DNA of 8,027 nucleotides from Bacillota bacterium (GCA_023457175.1 JAEWMM010000201.1:1-8027), one strand, 5' to 3'. Positions 1-6,956 are shown, counted from the stretch's first letter. The notes: generated by a model from the sequence alone, not told the origin. Translations and numbers: made by a program.

Positions 1-1292
1 ATATAACCCCAGAGGTTGAACAGTGCCGTGGCAACCAGCAGCATCATACGGCACAGCTTGACGGCATAGCCCAATTCAAAGCTGGGGGAAGCGAAGTTTG
101 CCACCGCAACAAAGGCCATATACAGCAGCACCTCGGGTACGAACCAGCGCGCCTTCACCGCAAAATCGCCTAAAATCAACGCCGACACCACCGAGAACGA
201 GCTGCCCAGCGCGGCGGGCGTGTTGAGGGACGCCTGCTTCAGACAGTCGATGATCAGCTCTACGATCATCAGTTGAAAAAAGATCGGAACCTTGTTCATT
301 TCTAAAACGCTGATAAAATCGATGGAATTGGGTATCCAGTCGGGATTTTTGATGAAAAGAAACCATGTTGGAATCAGCAGCATGGTCAGCGCGTGGATGA
401 GGTAGCGCACAACGCGCAGGTAGGTGCCGATCAGCGGTGGGAAGTAGTAGTCATTGGTGTCTTGGAAGAAGTCAAAAAAGGCGGTCGGCAGCAGGATGAT
501 TGAGGGGGAGCCGTCCACGAGCATCAGGATGCCGCCCTCGGTCACGGTGGCGGCGGCGGTGTCGGGCCGCTCGGTGTAACGTACCTTGGGAAAAGGATTG
601 TACCACCGCCGGGGCAGCAGCGCCTCGGTCAGGCTCTCCTGCGCCATGGCGAGCGTCTTAACCTTGAGCGTGGCCAGCTTTTTGGCTAAATCATCCACCG
701 TTTTCTGGTCGGCCCGCCCCTGTAAATAGCATAAAATGACGTCGGTTTTCGAAATGCTGCCGATGATATGGTTCTGCATCGTCAGGTTCGGATCCTTTAT
801 ATGGCGGCGGATGAGCGCGGTGTTTAGCAGCAGCGTCTCACAAAAACTGTCGCGCGCGCCGTGCATTACGCGGTCGCTGTCCGGCTCCTGCAAGGAGCGT
901 GTGGGGGCGGTGCGAACGCCGATCAGAATGATATCGGCAATGCCCTCCACCACAAGAGCAACCTGTCCCGACAGTACCTGCGGGATAATTTTTTCAAGGT
1001 CATTCGCGCTCTCAACCTCAATATATGGAATATATTCGTCCATAAAGCGCTTTACGTCGGTACATTTTTCAAGCTCGGCCGGTTTTATTGCCAAAAGCGC
1101 GCTGAGTATTTTCTCCATGATATCGTCTTTGACAAGACCTTGGGTAAAATAGAGCCGGGCGCTTCTTGAGCCGAATATAAAATCGCGTGCGACCAAATCA
1201 AAGCTTGCGTCGACCCGCAGCTTGGTATCGAGTGTTTTTGTTGCTTCAAGATATTGCTTTTTCTCCGGTGTCAGCTCCGCTTGCTTTGCCAT
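1..1292 (-). CDS. spoVAF: GerA-family spore germination protein, SpoVAF-like (3' end outside window)
   Basis: 430 codons read leftward from an ATG at 1290-1292; the frame is open to the edge, so the C-terminus (roughly 60 residues by comparison with SpoVAF) is missing. GGAGG (1298-1302 on the opposite strand), 5 nt upstream, fixes the start. Residues 1-280 form the soluble N-terminal region typical of GerAA/SpoVAF, with EPDSDRVMHGARDSF at 136-150, NTALIRRHI at 157-165 and YTERPD at 239-244. From about 288 onward hydrophobic segments follow (about 290-313, 335-350, 363-379, 384-402, 412-430). LNTPAAL near 356-362 and WFVPEVLLYM at 383-392 look more like SpoVAF than GerAA. The family sits in the inner spore membrane and takes part in ion or dipicolinate release during germination. 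It lies alone here: nothing like spoVAE precedes it and the upstream gene is divergent. It could be an orphan GerAA-type receptor subunit; family membership is firm, the SpoVAF subtype less so. Confidence 0.85.
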   Translation of the reverse strand, partial: MAKQAELTPEKKQYLEATKTLDTKLRVDASFDLVARDFIFGSRSARLYFTQGLVKDDIMEKILSALLAIKPAELEKCTDVKRFMDEYIPYIEVESANDLEKIIPQVLSGQVALVVEGIADIILIGVRTAPTRSLQEPDSDRVMHGARDSFCETLLLNTALIRRHIKDPNLTMQNHIIGSISKTDVILCYLQGRADQKTVDDLAKKLATLKVKTLAMAQESLTEALLPRRWYNPFPKVRYTERPDTAAATVTEGGILMLVDGSPSIILLPTAFFDFFQDTNDYYFPPLIGTYLRVVRYLIHALTMLLIPTWFLFIKNPDWIPNSIDFISVLEMNKVPIFFQLMIVELIIDCLKQASLNTPAALGSSFSVVSALILGDFAVKARWFVPEVLLYMAFVAVANFASPSFELGYAVKLCRMMLLVATALFNLWGY

Positions 1293-1373
1293 AAATGCCT
1301 CCGAATACAAATGGTTGTTCATACAAATGACCGATCGTCTGATCAATCGCGGATTAATATGAGATTCATGCTG

Positions 1374-1402
1374 TATTATGCGCGCTTTCAGGCAAGATAT
1401 GT
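1374..1402 (-). promoter_or_regulatory. Candidate sporulation-type promoter for the SpoVAF-like gene
   Basis: On the minus strand CATAATA (1374-1380) fits the sigma-G -10 pattern CATnnTA. ACATA lies 17 nt upstream (1398-1402) and matches four of five positions of the GHATR -35 element. A second CATATTA occurs at 1355-1361, with a GCATA only 15 nt upstream. The predicted start would lie about 75 nt from the ATG. The gene's family is normally made in the forespore, which agrees with this reading. It is pattern matching on a short degenerate motif, so confidence is low. Confidence 0.35.
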
Positions 1403-1435
1403 CTGCGGATGCATTGCCCCCGGACAAGGTTTGTG

Positions 1436-1464
1436 TTGTATTATTTTTTTGATGCTGGTAAAAT
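1436..1464 (+). promoter_or_regulatory. Candidate sigma-A promoter for the hydrolase/acyltransferase operon
   Basis: TTGTAT (1436-1441) and TAAAAT (1459-1464) are separated by 17 nt. The -10 matches five of six consensus positions and the -35 four of six. Transcription would start near 1471, leaving a leader of about 30 nt that contains the GGAGG at 1491-1495. It is the best-spaced pair upstream of the operon. Confidence 0.55.
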
Positions 1465-1500
1465 ATCATTTGTAAAACACCTTGAATGCGGGAGGACGGC

Positions 1501-2442
1501 ATGGCGATTAATAAATATATGCGCGCGGCGCTAAAGACGCTTTCTTACACCGAGCCCAGCATGCTTGAAAGCTATGAGATGATGCGCCGCCTAAACGCCC
1601 TGAAAGGCTATGGGCGGTCTATTAAGACCTGCTGCCAGTGGGATCATCTGGTTCCCAACGGCGACCATGACGTGCCCGTGCGCATTTTTTCGCCCGATCC
1701 CGGCCCCTTGGGCCGCCCGGTTCTGCTGTTTTTTCACGGCGGCGGCTGGGTGACCGGCAGCATCGACGACTATAACGGGCTGTGCGCGTGGCTTGCCAAA
1801 GCCACCGGGCAAATCGTCGCCTCGGTGGACTACCGTCTGGCGCCCGAACATAAATTCCCCGCGGGGTTAAACGACTGCTATGCGGTGGCGCAATCCCTTT
1901 TTAAAACGCCGAACATTTTGCGCGTGGCGTCTGAGCAGATTACGCTGATCGGCGACAGCGCGGGCGGCAATCTGGCCGCTGCCGTTTCGCTGATGGCACG
2001 GGATAACGGTGCGTTTTGGCCCCGGCGGCAGATTTTAATTTATCCGGCGACGCAGGCCGACTATTCAGAGCAGTCGCCCTTTGCTTCGGTGCGGGCGTAT
2101 GGCGTCGATTATCTGTTGACCGCAAAGCGGGTGGCCGAATACATGCAGCTTTATAGCTCGGCGCCTGAGGATCTGCAAAACCCCTATCTGGCTCCGCTGC
2201 TGGCCGAGGACTTGAGCCGCCAGCCCGATACGCTGGTGATAACCGCCGAGTTTGACCTGCTGCGCGACGAGGGCGAGGCCTACGCCAAAGCGCTTGCGGC
2301 GGCGGGAAATCGCGCCACAACCCATCGCATCCCCGATGCGCTGCACGGCTTTTTTATGCTGCCGCCGAGATTTAAGCATGTGAGACTGTGCATCGACCAT
2401 ATCAACGATTTTATATCGGAAAAAGGAGCTGCCGCCCTGTGA
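1501..2442 (+). CDS. Alpha/beta hydrolase, hormone-sensitive-lipase type esterase
   Basis: 313 residues. The ATG at 1501 is chosen because GGAGG (1491-1495) sits 5 nt before it; an in-frame ATG at 1486 would place that ribosome binding site inside the gene. HGGGW at 79-83 is the oxyanion-hole motif of the HSL (type IV) esterases, GDSAGG at 151-156 carries the nucleophile Ser153, Asp252 in FDLLRDEG is the catalytic acid, and His282 in DALHGFF completes the triad. DYRLAPEHKFPA at 110-121 is the other family signature. The length is normal and there is no signal peptide, so the protein should be a cytoplasmic carboxylesterase or deacylase with a bulky lid at the N-terminus. Its stop overlaps the GTG of the next gene (GTGA, 2439-2442), which implies translational coupling to the acyltransferase. 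The substrate is not predictable; an acyl ester made or used by the next protein is a reasonable guess. Confidence 0.93.
   Translation: MAINKYMRAALKTLSYTEPSMLESYEMMRRLNALKGYGRSIKTCCQWDHLVPNGDHDVPVRIFSPDPGPLGRPVLLFFHGGGWVTGSIDDYNGLCAWLAKATGQIVASVDYRLAPEHKFPAGLNDCYAVAQSLFKTPNILRVASEQITLIGDSAGGNLAAAVSLMARDNGAFWPRRQILIYPATQADYSEQSPFASVRAYGVDYLLTAKRVAEYMQLYSSAPEDLQNPYLAPLLAEDLSRQPDTLVITAEFDLLRDEGEAYAKALAAAGNRATTHRIPDALHGFFMLPPRFKHVRLCIDHINDFISEKGAAAL
2422..2428 (+). promoter_or_regulatory. Ribosome binding site fixing the GTG start of the acyltransferase
   Basis: AAAGGAG lies inside the last codons of the hydrolase gene, 10 nt before the GTG at 2439. Together with the 4-nt stop/start overlap, this supports the GTG rather than the upstream in-frame ATG. 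Confidence 0.7.
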
Positions 2443-3731
2443 GTAAACGCTCTGCTTCAGACGCAGACTGGCGCAAGCTGGACAATGCCGCAAAGATATT
2501 CCCGAGCGCGACCTCCAAGGCGGATACCAAGGTGTTTCGATTTTCGGCGGAGTTGACCGAGCCGGTAGATCAGTATTATCTTCAGGATGCGCTGGATCGC
2601 ACGCTGGAGGATTTTCCGACCTTTCGCTGCGTTTTAAAGCGCGGTCTGTTCTGGTATTACCTTGAGGAGGCCAACACCGGCTTTCTGGTGCGGGAGGAGG
2701 ACGCGCCCCCGTGCAGCACTATGTATCACGATTCGCGTTCGCCGCTTTTTAGCGCAACCTTTTATCTGAACCGCATCAATCTGGAGGTTTACCATGTGCT
2801 TACCGACGGAGCGGGCGCGCTTCAGTTTTTAAAGGCGCTGACCTACAATTATCTGCTGCTTGCGCACCCGGAGCTGGGCGGGCATTGCTCTGCGCTGGAC
2901 TTTGACGCCTCGGTCGCGCAGCGCATGGACGACAGCTTTGCCAAATATTATACCGGTAAAAGCAACATCACCGCGGCGCTTGCCAAAAGCCGGGTGCCGG
3001 TCTACACCCTCAAGGGGGCTAAAACCGCCGAGTGGCGCTTAAAGGTGCTGGAGGGCATTGTGCCCGCCGACCGCGTGGTGGCCTGCGCCAAGAGCATGGG
3101 CGTAACGGTGACGGCCTTTCTCTCAGCGGTGCTGATCTGTGCGATTAAAGAGGAGATGAGCGAGCGGGATAAGGGCAAAAGCGTTGTGGTGTCCATTCCA
3201 ATCAACCTGCACAAGTATTTTCCGTCCAAAACAGTGCGGAATTTTTTTAGCGTCGTCAATATCGGCTATTGCTTTGAGGGCAGCTCCGACGCGCTGCCGG
3301 ACGTCGCCGCTTCGATGCGCGACCGCCTTGCAGCAACGCTGAACGGGGAATATCTGCAAAAGCGTCTGGATATGCTGGCGGAGCTTGAGCACTGGATGGT
3401 GGCGCGCATTGTGCCGCTGTTTATAAAAAATATTGTATTAAAACGGTTTTATAAGCGTTCTGAACGGGAGTACACCACGACGCTTTCAAACGTCGGCACG
3501 GTGGTCATGCCTGAAGAGCTAAGGCCCTTTATCCGCCGTATCGATGTCTTTAACAGCACCAAGGATATGCAGGTCTGCCTTTGCACCTATGAGAATGTTT
3601 TAAGCATCAGCTTTACATCACGTTTTTTAAGCAACGATATCCAACGGCGGTTTTTCCGCACGCTCAGCGGCATGAATATTCCCGTGGAAATAGTGGCGAA
3701 CCGCTTTGAGGGAATGGGGGAGAGCGTATGA
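2439..3731 (+). CDS. Condensation-superfamily acyltransferase, alcohol acetyltransferase-like
   Basis: 430 residues from a GTG start at 2439. AAAGGAG (2422-2428) lies 10 nt upstream and the start overlaps the previous stop by 4 nt. An in-frame ATG at 2388 is rejected because it would overlap the hydrolase by 55 nt and has no good ribosome binding site. The protein has the CoA-dependent acyltransferase (condensation-domain) layout. An N-terminal half ends in YHVLTDG at 118-124, a form of the HHxxxDG motif in which the second, catalytic His (His119) and Asp123-Gly124 are kept. The C-terminal half carries SNVG at 350-353, matching the 'N-x-G' region before the latch in this superfamily. No membrane segment or carrier domain is visible, so it is a free-standing enzyme. 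The best family match is the clostridial 'alcohol acetyltransferase' group. The acceptor and donor are unknown, and wax-ester or lipopeptide-type acylation are alternatives. Confidence 0.8.
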   Translation: MSKRSASDADWRKLDNAAKIFPSATSKADTKVFRFSAELTEPVDQYYLQDALDRTLEDFPTFRCVLKRGLFWYYLEEANTGFLVREEDAPPCSTMYHDSRSPLFSATFYLNRINLEVYHVLTDGAGALQFLKALTYNYLLLAHPELGGHCSALDFDASVAQRMDDSFAKYYTGKSNITAALAKSRVPVYTLKGAKTAEWRLKVLEGIVPADRVVACAKSMGVTVTAFLSAVLICAIKEEMSERDKGKSVVVSIPINLHKYFPSKTVRNFFSVVNIGYCFEGSSDALPDVAASMRDRLAATLNGEYLQKRLDMLAELEHWMVARIVPLFIKNIVLKRFYKRSEREYTTTLSNVGTVVMPEELRPFIRRIDVFNSTKDMQVCLCTYENVLSISFTSRFLSNDIQRRFFRTLSGMNIPVEIVANRFEGMGESV

Positions 3732-4393
3732 AAACCTGCACGCGCTGCCGTGTGACGGTGACGGGCGGCTTTAGCAAATGCCCGTTATGCCAGCACACGC
3801 TGACCGAAAACGGAATGCCGCAGCCGGACGTTTTTCCGGTTATTGAAACGGTCGCCTATACCCACGGCTTGTTTTTTAAAATTTTAATGTTTGGATTGAT
3901 CGCCGTTTCGATCGTTTCAATCATGCTGGATTTTATGATTCCCGAGCAAAACTTCTGGTCGCTTCTGGTCACACTCGGGGCGGCCTGCGTCTGGGTGAGT
4001 GTGGTGGCGACGATCCGCCGGCGCGGGGCATTCCACCGCAAGCTCATGGATATGGGTTTTTTAATCGGCCTGTTTTCGCTGTTGTGGGATCATCTGACCG
4101 GCTGGCACCGATGGTCGATCGACTATGTCATTCCGATTACGTTTATCTGCTGTATGCTGATTGCGGCGATACTTGGCTGGGTACTAAAGCTGCCGTCGGA
4201 GCATTTTGCGGTCTATTTGCTGATTTTAAACCTGTGCGGCATGATACCCACACTGTTTTTGATGGCGGGCTGGAATAAAACGCGCGTGCCGTCCTTTATT
4301 TGTGTTACCGTCAGCCTGCTGCTGTTCGCCGCGCTGCTGGTGTTCCAGTGGCCGATGGTCAAAAACGAGGCGCGGCGCAGGCTTCACCTGTAA
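3728..4393 (+). CDS. Zinc-ribbon membrane protein, DUF6320-like
   Basis: 221 residues. The ATG at 3728 overlaps the upstream TGA (ATGA, 3728-3731), with GGAG at 3719-3722 in front. The N-terminus holds a small zinc ribbon, Cys4-x2-Cys7 and Cys18-x2-Cys21. A linker of about 25 residues follows, then about six hydrophobic segments (near 49-71, 77-96, 107-121, 132-153, 160-181, 187-207). The C-terminal tail is basic (RRR at 216-218). The architecture and its position after an alpha/beta hydrolase and an acyltransferase fit my memory of DUF6320 proteins in Clostridia; the function of that family is not known to me. A membrane anchor or transporter serving the two upstream enzymes is conceivable but unproven. 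The ribbon is intact, with no missing Cys. Confidence 0.75.
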   Translation: MKTCTRCRVTVTGGFSKCPLCQHTLTENGMPQPDVFPVIETVAYTHGLFFKILMFGLIAVSIVSIMLDFMIPEQNFWSLLVTLGAACVWVSVVATIRRRGAFHRKLMDMGFLIGLFSLLWDHLTGWHRWSIDYVIPITFICCMLIAAILGWVLKLPSEHFAVYLLILNLCGMIPTLFLMAGWNKTRVPSFICVTVSLLLFAALLVFQWPMVKNEARRRLHL

Positions 4394-4442
4394 AAAACGA
4401 CGCATATCAGGCATCTTAATGCTCTTGTAAAAATAAAAAACA

Positions 4443-4480
4443 GCTGCGCCATAAAGATAACATGGCGCAGCCGCTTTATT
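4443..4480. terminator. Hairpin terminator after the three-gene operon, possibly bidirectional
   Basis: A perfect 10-bp stem pairs GCTGCGCCAT (4443-4452) with ATGGCGCAGC (4462-4471) around a 9-nt loop. On the plus strand the tail is only moderately T-rich (CTTTATT, 4474-4480), but AATAAA (4432-4437) can pair with TTTATT (4475-4480) to extend the structure. On the minus strand the tail is much stronger, a T6-A-T5 run corresponding to 4429-4440. It starts 49 nt after the DUF6320-like stop and precedes the nucleotidyltransferase gene, so its natural job is ending the plus-strand operon. Confidence 0.75.
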
Positions 4481-4549
4481 CAGATTAATGTATGAGATCA
4501 TTGCTTGGGGTTCGCGAAGGGACGTCAGAATCTGAAAAGGAAAGTATTG

Positions 4550-5140
4550 ATGATGGATAAGACGTTGGCGTGTGTGTTGCTGGCGGCGGGTCAGTCAAAG
4601 CGTTTTAAGGGAGAAAGCAAGCTAACCGCGCCTTTTCATGAAAAACCGCTGGTCGAGCATGTTTTTGACGCATTGCCTCGGGCGCTGTTTTCGCAGTGTA
4701 TTGTGGTAACGGCGAATCGCGCCGTGCAGGGAATGGCAGAAGAAAGAGGTTTTGAAACGGTGTATTTGCAGGTCGATACGCCGGACATTTCGATTTCGAT
4801 TCGGGAGGGGCTCAAAAAAGTGCGCCCTGATTGTTCAGGTTGCATGTTTCTGGTCTGTGACCAGCCGCTTTTGCGTCGGGAAAGCATCCAGCGTATGGCA
4901 GCGCTTTTTTGTGAAAATACCGAGAGGATTATTGCGCTCGGTTACCAGGGGACACGCGGGAATCCGGTAATGCTCCCTAAAAGCTTTTTCGGGGCGTTAT
5001 TGACGCTGCCATTCGGGAAAGGCGGCAGCTATATTGTCGGCCAAAGCAACGATCGTCTTCTGACGGTTGAGGCGTCCTGTGCAGAAGAGCTTTTGGATGT
5101 GGACACAGTGGAGGATCTCGAACGTATAAGCAGAATTTAA
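4550..5140 (+). CDS. MobA/MocA-like nucleotidyltransferase (molybdenum cofactor cytidylyltransferase family)
   Basis: 196 residues from the first of two tandem ATGs (4550 and 4553). AAAAGGA (4535-4541) is 8 nt before the first. An in-frame ATG at 4505 is less likely because it has no purine-rich site at proper spacing. LAAGQSKRFKGESK at 11-24 is the nucleotide-binding signature of MobA-like NTP transferases, with Lys24 contacting phosphate. LVCDQP at 101-106 holds the metal-binding Asp104. RGNP (136-139) and DVDTVEDL (183-190) are typical of the MocA/COG2068 branch. MocA attaches CMP to molybdopterin for xanthine-dehydrogenase-type enzymes. Two positions deviate: the usual GD-x-G-x-R region reads GKGGSY (156-161), and the GxSxSlrxG region reads PDISISIREG (78-87). 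No molybdoenzyme gene is in view, so another nucleotide-sugar or alcohol acceptor is possible. Confidence 0.8.
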   Translation: MMDKTLACVLLAAGQSKRFKGESKLTAPFHEKPLVEHVFDALPRALFSQCIVVTANRAVQGMAEERGFETVYLQVDTPDISISIREGLKKVRPDCSGCMFLVCDQPLLRRESIQRMAALFCENTERIIALGYQGTRGNPVMLPKSFFGALLTLPFGKGGSYIVGQSNDRLLTVEASCAEELLDVDTVEDLERISRI

Positions 5141-5320
5141 TTTTTGAATATCCGCCTCAAATGCGCGGTAATAACTGATTCAGTCTCTGGCTACGGGTGA
5201 GAGGGCAAAGCTTTAACCGTTTGTTTTATTATTTTGCGCTTTCCGACCAACCGGGAAATTGCGGATTCTGGAGCGTGCAAAATGCGCTGATTCCTTTTAA
5301 CGCACTTTTTGACATACTTT
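5141..5320 (+). other. 3' region after the nucleotidyltransferase, with a weak stem
   Basis: About 180 nt separate the stop from the terminator. I see no convincing reading frame and no riboswitch or RNA family that I recognise. One imperfect stem is present: ATTTTGCGCT (5231-5240) with AGCGTGCAAAAT (5272-5283), allowing a 2-nt bulge. It encloses a competing small TTTCC/GGAAA hairpin (5240-5244 with 5254-5258). It could be a long 3' UTR or a small RNA sharing the terminator at 5321. Confidence 0.3.
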
Positions 5321-5350
5321 ACGCCCCCGATTTTTATCGGGGGCGTTTTT
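5321..5350 (+). terminator. Strong rho-independent terminator
   Basis: A perfect 11-bp GC-rich stem pairs ACGCCCCCGAT (5321-5331) with ATCGGGGGCGT (5336-5346) around a TTTT loop, followed by a T run (5346-5350). The T run is on the plus strand only, so it ends rightward transcription from the nucleotidyltransferase. The lyase at 5434-6936 converges on it from the other side. The stem could give weak protection there too, since no separate minus-strand terminator is evident in 5351-5433. Confidence 0.92.
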
Positions 5351-5433
5351 AACTTTAATCTTAGCTATCTACAGCGAATCCGATAAACAATATGTTCGGT
5401 CTGTCTAGAACGGTGCTTTATCCAATGCATTTA

Positions 5434-6936
5434 TTATTGGGTGACAATATTGAGCAAAGTTCCGTCAGAAATAATGCCATGAGCGGCCTGTATCATCTCG
5501 GTTATGTTGCGGTCGTGATCATAAAAATCAACTTTTGAGCGCAGCGCATTAAAGACGGCGCCGCTATATTTTCCGAGTACGCGCCCCTTGCGATAATCCA
5601 CGGCCTGCGCGGCATGAATCAATTCAAGCGCGAATATGTAACGGAGATTATCCAGAATTTTATCCAGCTTCTGAACGACATAGGGGGCGTTTGTCGACAT
5701 ATCCTCCATGCCGCCGGCCAGACTGAAGGTGTCCATTGAGGCCGGATTACACAAATGACGAATTTCAGCGTCCAGCGCGGTAAAGGTTTTCTGAACGGTG
5801 CAGAACCCGAGTACGTCGACCGACGGACTGAGAAATCTCGGAAGCTCAGTAAAGGAGGGGTCGGAAAGCTTGATGAGTCTTAAGCAGCTTGCCTTGGACA
5901 TGTGGGATAATGCGACCGACAAGCTTTCGAAGCCCAAAACCCAGTTGAGCGGCTCAAAGTTAGCCGATGGCAGTATGGTCTTTTCCTCAAGCAGCAGGCA
6001 GGGGTTGTCGTCGGTGGTGTTGAGGTGGATTTCCAAACGCTCTTTGGCATATTCGAGCATTTCACGAACGGCGCCGTGAATCTGCGGAACATTCCGGTAG
6101 CACAAAGGATCATGTACCGCCTTGTGCCGGTCGGGCGCATAGACAAAGCTTCCTTCAAGATAACCGCGAATAAGCGCCGCCGTTTCACGCTGACCCTTAT
6201 AGCGTCTGAGCTGGTGGGTGCGGTCGTCAAGCGGTGAGACGTTGCCGTTAAAGCCTTCGAGCGAAAGCGCGTAGATCGCATCGGCAATCTTCAAAAAATT
6301 TGCAATATCATCAAGCAAAAGCGCGCCGTGTCCTGCGCCGGCGGCATTTGAGCTGACGATGGCAAGGCCGTCCTTGGGACCGAGGCTAAGTGGCTTTAAT
6401 CCGGTGAGCGCAAAAGCCTCTGCGGAGGAGATAATATTTCCGCCGAACTCCACCTGTCCTTCGCCGATAATGGCTAACCCGATATGAGAAAGCAGGCCGA
6501 TATCGGCTTGGCCAACCGAACCGCGCATCGGAATAAGCGGATGGATGCGCCTGTTGAGCAGTTGCACATACATTTTTGGAATTTCAGGCGCTGTTCCACA
6601 GCACCCGGTCAGCATGGCGTTGAGCCGCGCGGTCATGATAGCCCGGCACTGTTCGCGGGTGGCCCACGGCGGAATGCCAATGCTGTGGGAGCGTATCAGA
6701 TTGCAGTTGTATTGCTCAAAGAACTCTTTAAAAACTTTTTTGTCTTTGTTCCAGCCAACCCCGGTGTTAAATCCATAAATAGGAAAATCGGCATCAACAA
6801 GATCAAAGACCAGCTTTCGCGCGTCGATAACACGTTGTTCTGCTTCTGCTGAAATTTCAACTGTGGCAAGGTCTCGTGCAATGGCAGAAATCTGCTCGAT
6901 AGTCAGATCGTTGCCGGTCAAGATTATCTTCTCCAT
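5434..6936 (-). CDS. Aromatic amino acid (histidine) ammonia-lyase family protein without the MIO triad
   Basis: 500 residues, the usual family length. The ATG at 6934-6936 is chosen because AGGAGG (6943-6948) lies 6 nt upstream; an in-frame ATG at 6990 adds 18 residues unlike the family. Features in order: LTGNDLTIEQ near 6-15; Tyr54 in YGFNTGVG, the catalytic Tyr; Ser83-His84; GSVG at 139-142; DNP at 310-312; PSANF at 323-327; Glu411 in GGMEDMS. Canonical family members read GSVG-ASG-DLAPLAH, where ASG cyclises to the MIO electrophile. Here the text is GSVG-QADIGLLSH (139-151), one residue shorter and without any Ala-Ser-Gly. The MIO-contacting Asn of 'EGLALLNG' is Ser195, and the canonical 'QDPYSLR' reads HDPLCYR (275-281), keeping only the Arg of its active-site residues. 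The fold and most acid/base residues are thus kept while the cofactor is missing. Annotation as histidine ammonia-lyase would be unsafe; a betaine lyase such as ergothionase is an alternative. Cytoplasmic. Confidence 0.9.
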   Translation of the reverse strand: MEKIILTGNDLTIEQISAIARDLATVEISAEAEQRVIDARKLVFDLVDADFPIYGFNTGVGWNKDKKVFKEFFEQYNCNLIRSHSIGIPPWATREQCRAIMTARLNAMLTGCCGTAPEIPKMYVQLLNRRIHPLIPMRGSVGQADIGLLSHIGLAIIGEGQVEFGGNIISSAEAFALTGLKPLSLGPKDGLAIVSSNAAGAGHGALLLDDIANFLKIADAIYALSLEGFNGNVSPLDDRTHQLRRYKGQRETAALIRGYLEGSFVYAPDRHKAVHDPLCYRNVPQIHGAVREMLEYAKERLEIHLNTTDDNPCLLLEEKTILPSANFEPLNWVLGFESLSVALSHMSKASCLRLIKLSDPSFTELPRFLSPSVDVLGFCTVQKTFTALDAEIRHLCNPASMDTFSLAGGMEDMSTNAPYVVQKLDKILDNLRYIFALELIHAAQAVDYRKGRVLGKYSGAVFNALRSKVDFYDHDRNITEMIQAAHGIISDGTLLNIVTQ

Positions 6937-6942
6937 GGTACG

Positions 6943-6948
6943 CCTCCT
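6943..6948 (-). promoter_or_regulatory. Ribosome binding site fixing the lyase start at 6936
   Basis: A consensus AGGAGG on the minus strand sits 6 nt before the ATG at 6936. It rules out the in-frame ATG at 6990, which would put this site within the coding sequence. Confidence 0.85.
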
Positions 6949-6956
6949 GTTAGTTG

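Noticed and set aside
736..1169. Two plus-strand open frames opposite the SpoVAF-like gene
   Set aside because: They are antisense shadows of a gene with clear family motifs and have no ribosome binding site or recognisable domain.
2388..2438. Longer ATG start for the acyltransferase at 2388
   Set aside because: It overlaps the hydrolase by 55 nt and lacks a ribosome binding site; the GTG at 2439 has both a ribosome binding site and a 4-nt coupling overlap.
1591..2493. Minus-strand open frames opposite the hydrolase
   Set aside because: They overlap a gene with a complete catalytic triad, and their composition looks like reversed coding sequence.
5141..5320. Riboswitch or known structured RNA in the convergent spacer
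   Set aside because: No family core that I recognise is present, and the position after a gene rather than before one does not fit a riboswitch.
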